Assembly: GCF_024606225.1 (NCBI RefSeq)
Contig: NZ_JAGRPU010000021.1
Location: 49,134-113,133 of the forward strand
Reading direction: 5' to 3'
Source: Endozoicomonas sp. ISHI1
Lineage (GTDB): Bacteria > Pseudomonadota > Gammaproteobacteria > Pseudomonadales > Endozoicomonadaceae
Length of the DNA: 64,000 nt
Shown: positions 16,724-24,674 of the stretch, piece after piece
Numbering within the stretch: position 1 is the stretch's first letter
Layout: each line of letters begins with the position of its first letter
The notes under the pieces: model-generated
Seen by the model: the letters and a program-made list of their open reading frames with translations, nothing else
The model's database searches: none
What the model was told of the DNA's origin: nothing
Translations under genes and position numbers: made by a program

Positions 16724-18811
16724 TCAGACGGTTATTTCGTCTTCTTGCGCTGTATTCGTCGCTCCACTTTCTGCTGCTGAAGGCAGGCGGAAGCCGGATA
16801 CAGACTGACGCATTTCCAGAGCCATTTCCGCCAGGTTACCTACCGAACCGGCTGTTGCTGTGGTACTGGAAGCCGTCCGGGTGGTGATGTCACGGATGGT
16901 GGTCATACGCAGGGCTATCTGTTCTGCAGAACCAGTCTGCTTCTTCGCTGTGTCGGAAATGTTACGGATCAGATTGGCGAGGTTACTGGATACTTTCTCA
17001 ATCTCTTCCAGGGCAACACCCGCATCCTGTGCCAGTCTGGCACCGTTTACCACCTCTGAAGTGGTTTGTTCCATGGAGATAACGGCTTCGTTGGTATCAG
17101 TCTGGATGGTGGATACCAATGCCTCAATCTGTCTGGTTGCGCCGGATACACGTTCCGCAAGACGCTGTACCTCATCCGCCACCACTGCAAAGCCCCGACC
17201 GGCTTCACCTGCCATGGAGGCCTGAATGGCGGCGTTCAGGGACAGAATATTGGTCTGGTCTGCGATATCGTTGATCAGGGCAATGATGTCACCAATTTCC
17301 TGGGAGGACTCGCCCAGACGCTTGATGCGCTTTGAGGTGTCCTGAATCTGTTCACGGATAGTATCCATGCCCTCGATGGTATTACGCACTACCTGACCAC
17401 CACTGGTGGCAATTTCTAACGATCTTTCTGCTACCTGTGCTGACTCGGAAGCGTTTGCGGATACGATGGTCATTGACTCGCTCATGTCGTTGACCGCCTG
17501 GCTGGCATAGTTGATTTCTTCTGCCTGATGGCCTGCAGCTTCAGCCAGTTCTTTCGCGGTACTCTGTGTTTCCTGAGCTGAGGTATCGACTTCCACCGCT
17601 GTTTCGTTGATGGTCTTAACCAATGCCCGGAGCTGCTCAATAGAGACGTTTATGGAGTCGGCGATGATACCAGTAAAGTCTTCGGTGACTGTTGCCTGTA
17701 CGGTCAGGTCACCGTCCGCGAGACCATCCATTTCATCCAGCAGTCGCTGGATGGCAGCTTGGTTGGCTTCATTTCGGGCGGCAGTTTCAGCCAGACGCTG
17801 ACGGGTGTCTCTGACGATGGCCACGGCGATAATCAACACGGAGAGCAGCGCAATTACACCGGCAATACTGATGACGGTGTTGTTGATCAGGCGCTGGTCC
17901 GTCAGAGTCTCGAAGGTGTCTACGAGAATGGAAGTCTGTTGCAGCAATTGCTGGGAGTCAGTGAAAATCTGGTCAGAAGCGGCACGTACCTGGAACAGTT
18001 CCGGGGAGGTCTCCAGAATCTCGTCAACACTGCCTTCTACAAATCCGAACAGGTCGGAGATTTCGGCCAGACGATCAATAGCTTCTTCATCGGTGACCTG
18101 ACTGATGCGCATGGCCAGGTTACCTTCCAGCATACCGTTCAGTACTCGACCAAACAGCTTGGCGTCACGACCAAAGCTATCTGCTGCCATAATGGAGTCT
18201 TCACCCCCTTCCAGTACTTTCGAAACACTTCGAATAATGCGTTCTGCGAGCCATGGCTGACGCTGTGCCAGTGCGATCTGGTCATTGGGAGCACCACTCT
18301 CAAGAAGAATCTCCACCACCTCGTCATACTCTACCTGCAGCTGGGGAATGGTTTCACCCAGTGTTTTTGCCACATCGTGCAGGGCCAATACGGTTTCTTC
18401 TGCGGCCAGAATGTTGTCCGCTTCTATTTTCAATTCAGACCAGGCTGCGTCGAGCGTTTCGATCTGAGTTCTGGCGTGTTTGTCACCGGGACTAAGAAAC
18501 GGAGCCACAGAAAGTCTGGTGTTTTTCAGGGAGGTAAAACGTGCATCGAACTCATTCCGTGCTTCACGCAACAGGACAAAGGCTTCTTCCTTACCAGCCG
18601 AAGCCTCGGTGGCACTGGTTGCAATTCGCTGAGAGAGTACCCGGAGCTCGCCGGCGTCAGTCAGATGCTGTTGGTCAAGTTCACTTTGTTGGCTAATAAA
18701 AATAAATGAGCCGGTGATAACGGAAAGAGAGACGATTAACAGGATAATCGAGGCCAGAATGGCTCGGCTTGCCCCTGCTCCCTGGGCCTTGGTTGCGGTT
18801 TTGCCTTTCAT
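16724..18811 (-). CDS. pilJ: Type IV pilus methyl-accepting chemoreceptor PilJ
   Basis: Inner-membrane receptor feeding ChpA. TM1 lies at about 18-38 (ILASIILLIVSLSVITGSF), followed by a long periplasmic region (40-310) of PilJ type, TM2 at about 314-334 (IAGVIALLSVLIIAVAIV), HAMP, and a cytoplasmic signalling coiled coil whose tip is SLNAAIQASMAGEAGRGFAV near residue 530. There is no CheR-docking pentapeptide at the C-terminus (ends EDEITV). At 695 aa it is close to P. aeruginosa PilJ. Only 56 bp separate it from chpA, so the methyltransferase gene pilK, normally found here, is missing. Confidence 0.95.
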   Translation of the reverse strand: MKGKTATKAQGAGASRAILASIILLIVSLSVITGSFIFISQQSELDQQHLTDAGELRVLSQRIATSATEASAGKEEAFVLLREARNEFDARFTSLKNTRLSVAPFLSPGDKHARTQIETLDAAWSELKIEADNILAAEETVLALHDVAKTLGETIPQLQVEYDEVVEILLESGAPNDQIALAQRQPWLAERIIRSVSKVLEGGEDSIMAADSFGRDAKLFGRVLNGMLEGNLAMRISQVTDEEAIDRLAEISDLFGFVEGSVDEILETSPELFQVRAASDQIFTDSQQLLQQTSILVDTFETLTDQRLINNTVISIAGVIALLSVLIIAVAIVRDTRQRLAETAARNEANQAAIQRLLDEMDGLADGDLTVQATVTEDFTGIIADSINVSIEQLRALVKTINETAVEVDTSAQETQSTAKELAEAAGHQAEEINYASQAVNDMSESMTIVSANASESAQVAERSLEIATSGGQVVRNTIEGMDTIREQIQDTSKRIKRLGESSQEIGDIIALINDIADQTNILSLNAAIQASMAGEAGRGFAVVADEVQRLAERVSGATRQIEALVSTIQTDTNEAVISMEQTTSEVVNGARLAQDAGVALEEIEKVSSNLANLIRNISDTAKKQTGSAEQIALRMTTIRDITTRTASSTTATAGSVGNLAEMALEMRQSVSGFRLPSAAESGATNTAQEDEITV

Positions 18812-18948
18812 TATTGTGGTCCCCGGTGACTTCTTCGGAATGCTCGCTTTGTTGTTTGTTTTTGTTCGAATGCTTTTTATCGTGTAACCTCTTTCGTCAC
18901 CTGTGGTGAGGAAAGATGGTTTCTGTTTCTTATCCAGCTTAAAGCTGA

Positions 18949-19491
18949 TTACGCTATGGCTGCTTTGAGAAAGCGAGAATCATTCACTAACAGCTGCGTA
19001 TTGAATACCATGTAATCTTTTTCTTGCTGATAATGACCAACAGTAAATGGTTTAGCTTCATCAAAGAGATGGTCAGGTACTGCATCGCTGAATTGGCTGG
19101 TGGAAAAATGCACCATCCCCTGCACTTCATCAACGATTAGACCAACAGATACTTCTCCCCGCTCAACCATCATAATCCGGTTGGTCGATGTGTGACTGTC
19201 TCTGACCTTACCCAGAAACTCTCCCAGATCTATGATGGGAAGTAAACGCCCGCGTACGTTTGAGACGCCTTTTGCCCAAGGTTGTACACCTGGGAGGGGG
19301 GTGGTGGACGGAACGGGGAGAATGGCCGTTACCTCACCAATCTGTACGGCAAATTGCTGATCATTCAGTGTGAAGCCAACGCCACTCCAAGACTCTACCC
19401 GTGCCTGTTTTTCAGGAAGGTCAAAAGCATGCTGGCTGACCTTGGCATCCAGCGCCACCAATGCCTCAAAAGGGGTGTGGGGGTTATTCAT
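18949..19491 (-). CDS. pilI: CheW-like adaptor PilI
   Basis: Cytosolic CheW-fold scaffold linking PilJ to ChpA. Signatures: GVGFTLNDQQFAVQIGEVTAILP, then GVSNVRGRLLPIIDLGEFLG and VGLIVDEVQGM. The length of 180 aa is typical. Its start overlaps the stop of pilH by four bases (ATGA), indicating translational coupling. A 137-bp gap containing a T-rich plus-strand stretch precedes pilJ. Confidence 0.94.
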   Translation of the reverse strand: MNNPHTPFEALVALDAKVSQHAFDLPEKQARVESWSGVGFTLNDQQFAVQIGEVTAILPVPSTTPLPGVQPWAKGVSNVRGRLLPIIDLGEFLGKVRDSHTSTNRIMMVERGEVSVGLIVDEVQGMVHFSTSQFSDAVPDHLFDEAKPFTVGHYQQEKDYMVFNTQLLVNDSRFLKAAIA

Positions 19492-19862
19492 GCTGGTTTG
19501 GTTTCCAGAACATTATCCAGTGTTTTGAGCAGGGTTCCTTCACTGATAGGCTTGGTCAGATAATCTTTCGCACCTTGCCTGATTCCCCAGACTCTGTCGG
19601 TTTCCTGGTCTTTGGTGGTGACAATCACTACCGGAATATGGGAAGTGTCCTTACCTTTAGACAGCTGACGTGTAGCCTGAAAACCATTCAGACCCGGCAT
19701 GACAATATCCATTAATACAGCATCGGGATGCTCAGCCCGGCACAGTGCTACACCGTCGGCACCATTTTCTGCGGTCAATACGCTGTGTCCGTGTTTTTCC
19801 AGCATGGCTTTCAATTGGAATAACTCAGTGGGCGAGTCATCAACAATGAGAATGTTTGCCAT
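19488..19862 (-). CDS. pilH: Response regulator PilH
   Basis: Single-domain CheY-like receiver of the Pil-Chp system; in P. aeruginosa it opposes PilG and favours retraction. It has acidic pair DD at 8-9, phospho-acceptor Asp52 in VLMDIVMPGLNG, the conserved Thr in IVTTKDQ, and Lys in YLTKPI. AGGGGA six bases upstream supports ATG 19862. The length of 124 aa is normal, and it is coupled to pilI. Confidence 0.94.
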   Translation of the reverse strand: MANILIVDDSPTELFQLKAMLEKHGHSVLTAENGADGVALCRAEHPDAVLMDIVMPGLNGFQATRQLSKGKDTSHIPVVIVTTKDQETDRVWGIRQGAKDYLTKPISEGTLLKTLDNVLETKPA

Positions 19863-20167
19863 TATGTTCCCCTGTTACTGCTTTTGCCCAAATCCTCAGG
19901 GCCAAGCTTTTTTCATTGTTATTAGCTGTTCTTTCTTACCACGGAAACACCCAATATTCTTCGTTGGAATGGGGTTATTTTCCTGTGCTGGCTATGGGCT
20001 GTTTCTGTTTTGGAATAATCAGGTTCATGCCAGAACGAGTGGTTAGAAGACTCAGTAAACGTTTATACCAGATTTTTTAACATTTTTTACTACGAAAATG
20101 CAGCCCAACAAGACTTTGTTGCCCTTTTCAACGTCTGCAATGGACTGCCTTCCGTTCAGAGCTGTCC
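19863..20167 (-). other. pilG-pilH intergenic spacer
   Basis: About 305 bp without a gene. Near 20104-20119 a small stem (CAACAA/TTGTTG) follows the pilG stop and may attenuate read-through. Otherwise only AT-rich sequence is seen. Confidence 0.4.
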
Positions 20168-20608
20168 TCACCTGGCAATGGCTGGACAGTAATTCCTGAT
20201 AGCACCCAGTAGTTCATCTTTACTGAAAGGTTTGGTCAGGTAATGATCGGACCCGGCTACACGGCCTTTCGCCCGGTCAAAAAGTCCATCTTTGCTGGAT
20301 AGCATGATGACAGGGGTTTCCCGGTACGAGTGATTGTTCTTGATCAGTGTGCAGGTTTGATAGCCATCCAGACGTGGCATCATGATATCGACGAAAATAA
20401 TGTTGGGCTGATTTTCAGCAATCTTTGCCAGGGCATCAAAACCATCAATGGCTGTTACCACTTCACAGCCTTCTTTTCTCAGGAGTGTTTCTGCGGTTCT
20501 GCGAATGGTTTTGCTGTCGTCGATTACCATAACTTTCAGGTGATCAAGGGTTGCAACCCCCTTTTTATGACCCACTGGTGACAAAACGTTTGACTCATAG
20601 CTGTTCAT
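20168..20608 (-). CDS. pilG: Response regulator PilG
   Basis: CheY-like regulator of type IV pilus extension. The core LKVMVIDDSKTIRRTAETLL, phospho-Asp74 in IIFVDIMMPRLDGYQTC, and VGSDHYLTKPFSKDELLGAI follow P. aeruginosa PilG almost residue for residue. The N-terminus is longer than in Pseudomonas by about 15 residues. I take ATG 20608; in-frame GTG codons at 20635 and 20626 are alternatives. It is the first gene of the cluster, so its promoter lies in 20609-21065. Confidence 0.93.
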   Translation of the reverse strand: MNSYESNVLSPVGHKKGVATLDHLKVMVIDDSKTIRRTAETLLRKEGCEVVTAIDGFDALAKIAENQPNIIFVDIMMPRLDGYQTCTLIKNNHSYRETPVIMLSSKDGLFDRAKGRVAGSDHYLTKPFSKDELLGAIRNYCPAIAR

Positions 20609-21065
20609 GCTTTTGTCCGTACACACTCTGATCACCTGAAATCTGATCCTTCTGCTTCAGGTGCTTTTCATTTTGTTTACCATGGCAATACTGATCTGCT
20701 TTTACGTCTTGATGGTCAGTCTTTTCCGCTCATGGCTCTTTGTTTTTTTACTTTTCTCAATCCTCATTGAGAAGATAAGAGCATTGATGACTCAAGATTT
20801 TTGAACTTTTTACCATGAAAAATTTTTCATCCCCGAGGGAGACGAAAAATGGTTTCAGTCGTTCATGGCCGATTTATGTTCATTCTGAAAGGGCTTTATT
20901 CCAGTCAGAGTTCTCCATCTTTTAACACAATTTGCCGGTGAATAGCCAGACGATAAGTGAGCCATTAGCCTGACGAACTGAGGGGGTTTTGACTCAAGCC
21001 CATTCTTTGCGCGCCGATGTATTGGACAATCATCCAACTGAACTATCTGGCGGACAGGGATGCTT
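20609..21065. promoter_or_regulatory. Divergent region pilG / TolC-like gene
   Basis: About 457 bp. It contains a perfect 8-bp stem TTCTCAAT/ATTGAGAA (20754-20761, 20766-20773) next to a T-rich run, which could be an operator for the pil-chp operon, and AT-rich DNA at 20740-20840. No gene is supported; the antisense frame at 20855-21208 overlaps the downstream coding start. Confidence 0.4.
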
Positions 21066-22436
21066 ATGAAATTCAATCCGATATCGTCTTCGAGGCAAGT
21101 GTTACTGCTTCGCCTTTCTCGTTCATGCCTGCTGGGCATTTCTTTGGCCGGCAGTTTTCTGTTCAGCAGCCTCTCAATGGCAGAGACCCTGAGTGAGGTG
21201 ATCAACAAGGCCTTGATCAGCCACCCTCAGACTCAGGCTGGCTTGAGTCGATACCGGGCAGCTACTGAAAATATTGATGTAGCCTGGGGAGGTTGGTGGC
21301 CTTCTGTTGATATCACAACAGGGATTGGTGGCCAGAAAAAGAGTTACCCTGATGATCAGCCCAATGAAACTGTGGGTGACAAGAGCTTTACCCGCAAGGA
21401 AGCCTCTTTTTCCATTAGCCAGAATCTGTTTTCCGGATTCAATACCAGTAGCAGTGTTGAGCAGGCCCGCCATACTGCCGCTGCTGAATATCTGCGCCTG
21501 AGGAGTACCCTGCAGGATCTGACTCTGGAAATCACCGATGTCTATCTGAAGGTGCTGGAAAGAAGGGAGATGGTGGAGCTCGCTGAAGAGAACCTGAAAC
21601 TCCACAACTCCATCCTCAAGCAGATTGCCCAGCGCAGTCGTCAGGGTGTTGCCAGAAGTTCAGACCTGAATCAGGTCGAGGGGCGAGTGGCCAGAGCAAC
21701 AGTCAACGTGATTAATGCCCGTAATAATCTCATAGATGCTGAGAGCGAGTACTACAGTCTGGTGGGCTCCATGCCCGGCGATCTGGAGCAGCCGGACGCT
21801 TATAAGCTGGCCGTTCATGGGAGTTTTGATGAGGCGCTTCAGGCCAGCGTCAGGAGGCATCCGGGTATCCTGGCGACGGAGAAGGATATCAAGGCCTCCG
21901 AGTCAGAAGAATCCGCTACTGACAGCAGCTTTTTCCCATCGTTGGATGTGAATATCGATAAGAGCTGGAAACATAATGCCGATGGCCAGTTGGGCACCCA
22001 TGTCGACACGACAGCAGTTCTGAAGCTCAGCTATAACCTTTTTCGCGGAGGTTCTGACAGGGCCCGTTCCAAAGAAAGTGCCTACAGGACTCAAGAGAGC
22101 AGGGCACAACGGGACAGGATGCTGAGGAATGTCGAAGAAACATTGCGGCTGGCCTGGTCTGCCCACGAGTTTGTTGGTGAGCAGATGGAATACCTTCGCC
22201 AACATGAGGCATCCAGTAAAAAAACCGTTAAGGCTTATCAGGAGCAGTTTAATATTGGTAAACGAACCCTGTTGGACCTTCTGGACAGTGAGAATGAGCT
22301 TTTCCAGTCAAGCCGCAACCTGACTAGCGCGATTTATCAGGAAGTTTTCGCTCGATTCCGGATTGTTGCTGCTACCGGGGAGCTGCTGGATAACCTGGAA
22401 ATTAACCTTCCTGTAGGCTGGCACGAGCAGGAATAA
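21066..22436 (+). CDS. TolC-family outer-membrane channel protein
   Basis: Outer-membrane/periplasmic tunnel component of a type I secretion or efflux system, closest by look to the AggA/LapE-type TolC group. A signal peptide ends near SLSMA-ETLSEV. Two OEP-type helical repeats follow (ALISHPQTQAGLSRYRAATENIDVAWGGW and its repeat around ASVRRHPGILATEKDIKASESE), with DITTGIGGQ and DVNIDKSWKH beta segments. AGGGA lies five bases before ATG 21066; an ATG two codons earlier has none. No ABC transporter or membrane-fusion partner lies nearby, so its partner must be elsewhere. The length of 456 aa is normal. Confidence 0.88.
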   Translation: MKFNPISSSRQVLLLRLSRSCLLGISLAGSFLFSSLSMAETLSEVINKALISHPQTQAGLSRYRAATENIDVAWGGWWPSVDITTGIGGQKKSYPDDQPNETVGDKSFTRKEASFSISQNLFSGFNTSSSVEQARHTAAAEYLRLRSTLQDLTLEITDVYLKVLERREMVELAEENLKLHNSILKQIAQRSRQGVARSSDLNQVEGRVARATVNVINARNNLIDAESEYYSLVGSMPGDLEQPDAYKLAVHGSFDEALQASVRRHPGILATEKDIKASESEESATDSSFFPSLDVNIDKSWKHNADGQLGTHVDTTAVLKLSYNLFRGGSDRARSKESAYRTQESRAQRDRMLRNVEETLRLAWSAHEFVGEQMEYLRQHEASSKKTVKAYQEQFNIGKRTLLDLLDSENELFQSSRNLTSAIYQEVFARFRIVAATGELLDNLEINLPVGWHEQE

Positions 22437-22451
22437 TCATTAATGACTGAT

Positions 22452-22479
22452 GCACCAGAGCAATACACTGCTCTGGTGC
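22452..22479 (+). terminator. 11-bp perfect hairpin after the TolC-like gene
   Basis: GCACCAGAGCA (22452-22462), loop ATACAC, TGCTCTGGTGC (22469-22479). It is positioned just after the stop; the T tract is poor (TGACTTGAT), so termination may be weak. Confidence 0.6.
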
Positions 22480-22571
22480 TGACTTGATCTAACCTCTGCA
22501 AGTTTTGATCAATACTTTCCCACTCCTGAAATCTTCTACTAGCCTTACAGGGACAATGAAGTAGGGCTGTT

Positions 22572-22587
22572 CCACTGGTAACAGTGG
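22572..22587 (+). promoter_or_regulatory. Hairpin with GNRA-type loop before the EIIB gene
   Basis: CCACTG-GTAA-CAGTGG directly precedes the ribosome binding site AGAGGG of the gene at 22605. A GUAA tetraloop is unusually stable, so this may modulate translation. Confidence 0.4.
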
Positions 22588-22604
22588 TTCCAGAGGGTCG
22601 ATCA

Positions 22605-22907
22605 ATGAAAATACTTGCTGTAACTGCCTGCCCAACCGGTATTGCTCATACCTATATGTCTGCCGAGAAACTCACCGAGGCTGCACTCAATCAGGGGCAT
22701 GACATCAAGGTAGAAACTCAGGGGGCTATGGGCATCGAGAACGAAATCACCCTTCAGGATGTAGAAGAGGCTGATGTTGCAATTCTGGCGGTGGATATTA
22801 CGGTTGATGGTGAAGAGCGCTTCAGGGATCTGAGGGTCATCAAGGTACCTGTATCAGAAGCGATTCGGAATCCGGAAGCGGTGATGGCGCAACTGGGTCA
22901 GGAGTGA
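22605..22907 (+). CDS. Orphan PTS fructose-type EIIB domain protein
   Basis: Single EIIB domain of the fructose/mannitol PTS class, which carries phosphate on a cysteine between EIIA and a membrane EIIC. The loop VTACPTGIAHTYMSAE contains the phospho-Cys at residue 9, and the rest matches EIIB-Fru (GHDIKVETQGAMG, ADVAILAVDI). Normally EIIB is fused to EIIC in FruA. Here it is a complete 100-aa stand-alone protein with no PTS gene around it, so it may be regulatory or serve a distant permease. Start: ATG 22605 with AGAGGG seven bases upstream. Its stop is seven bases from the stop of the convergent gene at 22915. Confidence 0.85.
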   Translation: MKILAVTACPTGIAHTYMSAEKLTEAALNQGHDIKVETQGAMGIENEITLQDVEEADVAILAVDITVDGEERFRDLRVIKVPVSEAIRNPEAVMAQLGQE

Positions 22908-22914
22908 ACTCTGG

Positions 22915-24651
22915 TCAGTCCTCGTCCTCGAAATCGTCTTGCTCGTCCCAGTCATAGAGGCTTTGCAGGTGCTCATAACTGAGCATCCAGTCTCTCTGTC
23001 GCGAGTATGCACCGACGGCATTGAGTCCGAGGGAAGGTCTGGTTTCGTCAATAAAATCCAGAGGTTTTTCCTGCAGATAGATCTGGCAGTCATCAGTAAC
23101 CTCACCCTGCTCTTTAAGGCCTTTCATCCAGCAATAACACAATTGAGCCAGGTCAAGTGAGATGTCAGATACCCTACTCTGCCACTCTTCTTCAGACATG
23201 GACTGTCTGAGCTTCTTATAAATTTCAAGATCTTCTACATCCATCCGGTTTTCGAACCGGGCCATTTCAAGCCTCTCGATATCCCGGATGATCGAGGCTG
23301 TAAGAGTGTCGTAGAGTGCTGTTCCGGGCTTTTCGTCACCGACCTGAGGATGGGTCTTCTGGCTGCCAGTGACGTCCCTGGCAACTATTTCGGCTACGGC
23401 CGGGTGCATATCTTCAAGATCAGTCAGCAGCTTCTGACAACGTTCTCTCTCTGTATCACTGCCGTAGCCTTCAAGGACCTTAACGGTATTAGGCAAGGTA
23501 GCAGCCAATCCCACCTGATAGGCATAGGTAGCCTCTTTGGGAAATTGATTGGCTGATGGGTGTCGGTGCTTTCGCATGAAATTCATGAGTAGCGGGAACA
23601 ACAGAGCTTTCCTTGCAGAGTGATCAGAACCCTGACAGTCGTGGTTTTTTTGACCCGCCAATAAGGCCAGCGGAGCACCGACAGAAGCTTCGTCCTCAAG
23701 CGGGTCGCCCTGCCTTAAAAGAATGGCCTTATCTCCCGATGAGTCAAAATCTCTGATTGCAGTGCTATCTTGATAAAAATCCGCTTGATAAAACTGAAGC
23801 GTTTCGATCGCTGGGTCACTGCCCGCAGCCAGATTCGGCTCCGAGTCTTCTTCTGAGGGTGGGTATTTGAGTTTACCGGACACATTATCAAAGACAATTT
23901 TTTCAGTACGCCCATCTGTCTCTGAAAGATCATGTGACACTGCATAGGTGCCTGGCCTGTGGCTATTGGGCCTGGGTGGCGGAAAAGTTTCTGAAAGTTC
24001 CGGTGGCTTTTTCAATGAAGACGTATCAATGGGAATACCTCGCCCTTTCAAATCAGGTTGAGGCAGGGGGCGTTGCAGGTCCAGCAAAGTTTGTTCGCTG
24101 CTTGCCAACTCCTTTTTGGCCTCGGCGAGATCCTTTTGCAGCGCAGCCTTTTTTTCCGGTGTGTAATATTCATTAATTTCCTTAAACGTTTTTGCCAATG
24201 ACTCCCGGAGTGTTTTTGATGTTTGTGGGTCTCTGATGGCCTCATCGGCAGGGATGATATTGGTCATCTTGCCATTGCTGCCAACATGAATGATCAGCAG
24301 TGGTGCTTCGGCCCTGTCGGGGTTGCCTGAAGCAATATGCTGGCTCAAGCTGTCTGCAAATCTGGCCAGCGTTGTTCGGGTTTCAAGGGCTTCTACCCTG
24401 AAGCGCTGCTGAATGAAATGCTTTTCGGCTTCTTCCGGGTTTGTGGGTGGGAGAGTTGCGGGCGAGGACGTTGAATAGGGAACGGGCACGGTTTGTGATG
24501 CTTTACGACCCGCCAGAGACCTTTGCGATGGAGGATGCTCTCCTCTGGGAATCACAGGCTGTGTTTCATCACCTGACCGTTGTCCCGGCCCGTTGGGTGA
24601 TTCTGATCCATGAACCAGAGGCCTATTGGGGTTGGAAGGAGGTATGCTCAT
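22915..24651 (-). CDS. Effector-like protein of unknown function, 578 aa
   Basis: I do not recognise the family. The N-terminus (1-75) is Pro/Ser/Gly-rich and disordered. At about 80-200 there is a helical module containing VGSNGKMTNIIPADEA followed by a charged coiled-coil-like stretch (EKKAALQKDLAEAKKELASSEQTL). Another Pro-rich linker follows, then a 330-residue globular C-terminal part (about 245-565) and a very acidic tail (DEQDDFEDED). The GKMT module is shared with the next gene upstream, but the C-terminal domain is not. There is no signal peptide or membrane helix. It lies 23 bp after the 24675-26258 gene with GGAAG upstream, so the pair is an operon. The layout (disordered N-terminus, shared module, swapped C-terminus) suggests secreted effectors; that is inference. 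Confidence 0.8.
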   Translation of the reverse strand: MSIPPSNPNRPLVHGSESPNGPGQRSGDETQPVIPRGEHPPSQRSLAGRKASQTVPVPYSTSSPATLPPTNPEEAEKHFIQQRFRVEALETRTTLARFADSLSQHIASGNPDRAEAPLLIIHVGSNGKMTNIIPADEAIRDPQTSKTLRESLAKTFKEINEYYTPEKKAALQKDLAEAKKELASSEQTLLDLQRPLPQPDLKGRGIPIDTSSLKKPPELSETFPPPRPNSHRPGTYAVSHDLSETDGRTEKIVFDNVSGKLKYPPSEEDSEPNLAAGSDPAIETLQFYQADFYQDSTAIRDFDSSGDKAILLRQGDPLEDEASVGAPLALLAGQKNHDCQGSDHSARKALLFPLLMNFMRKHRHPSANQFPKEATYAYQVGLAATLPNTVKVLEGYGSDTERERCQKLLTDLEDMHPAVAEIVARDVTGSQKTHPQVGDEKPGTALYDTLTASIIRDIERLEMARFENRMDVEDLEIYKKLRQSMSEEEWQSRVSDISLDLAQLCYCWMKGLKEQGEVTDDCQIYLQEKPLDFIDETRPSLGLNAVGAYSRQRDWMLSYEHLQSLYDWDEQDDFEDED

Positions 24652-24674
24652 AATATTCTTCCGTTGAGAAACGT

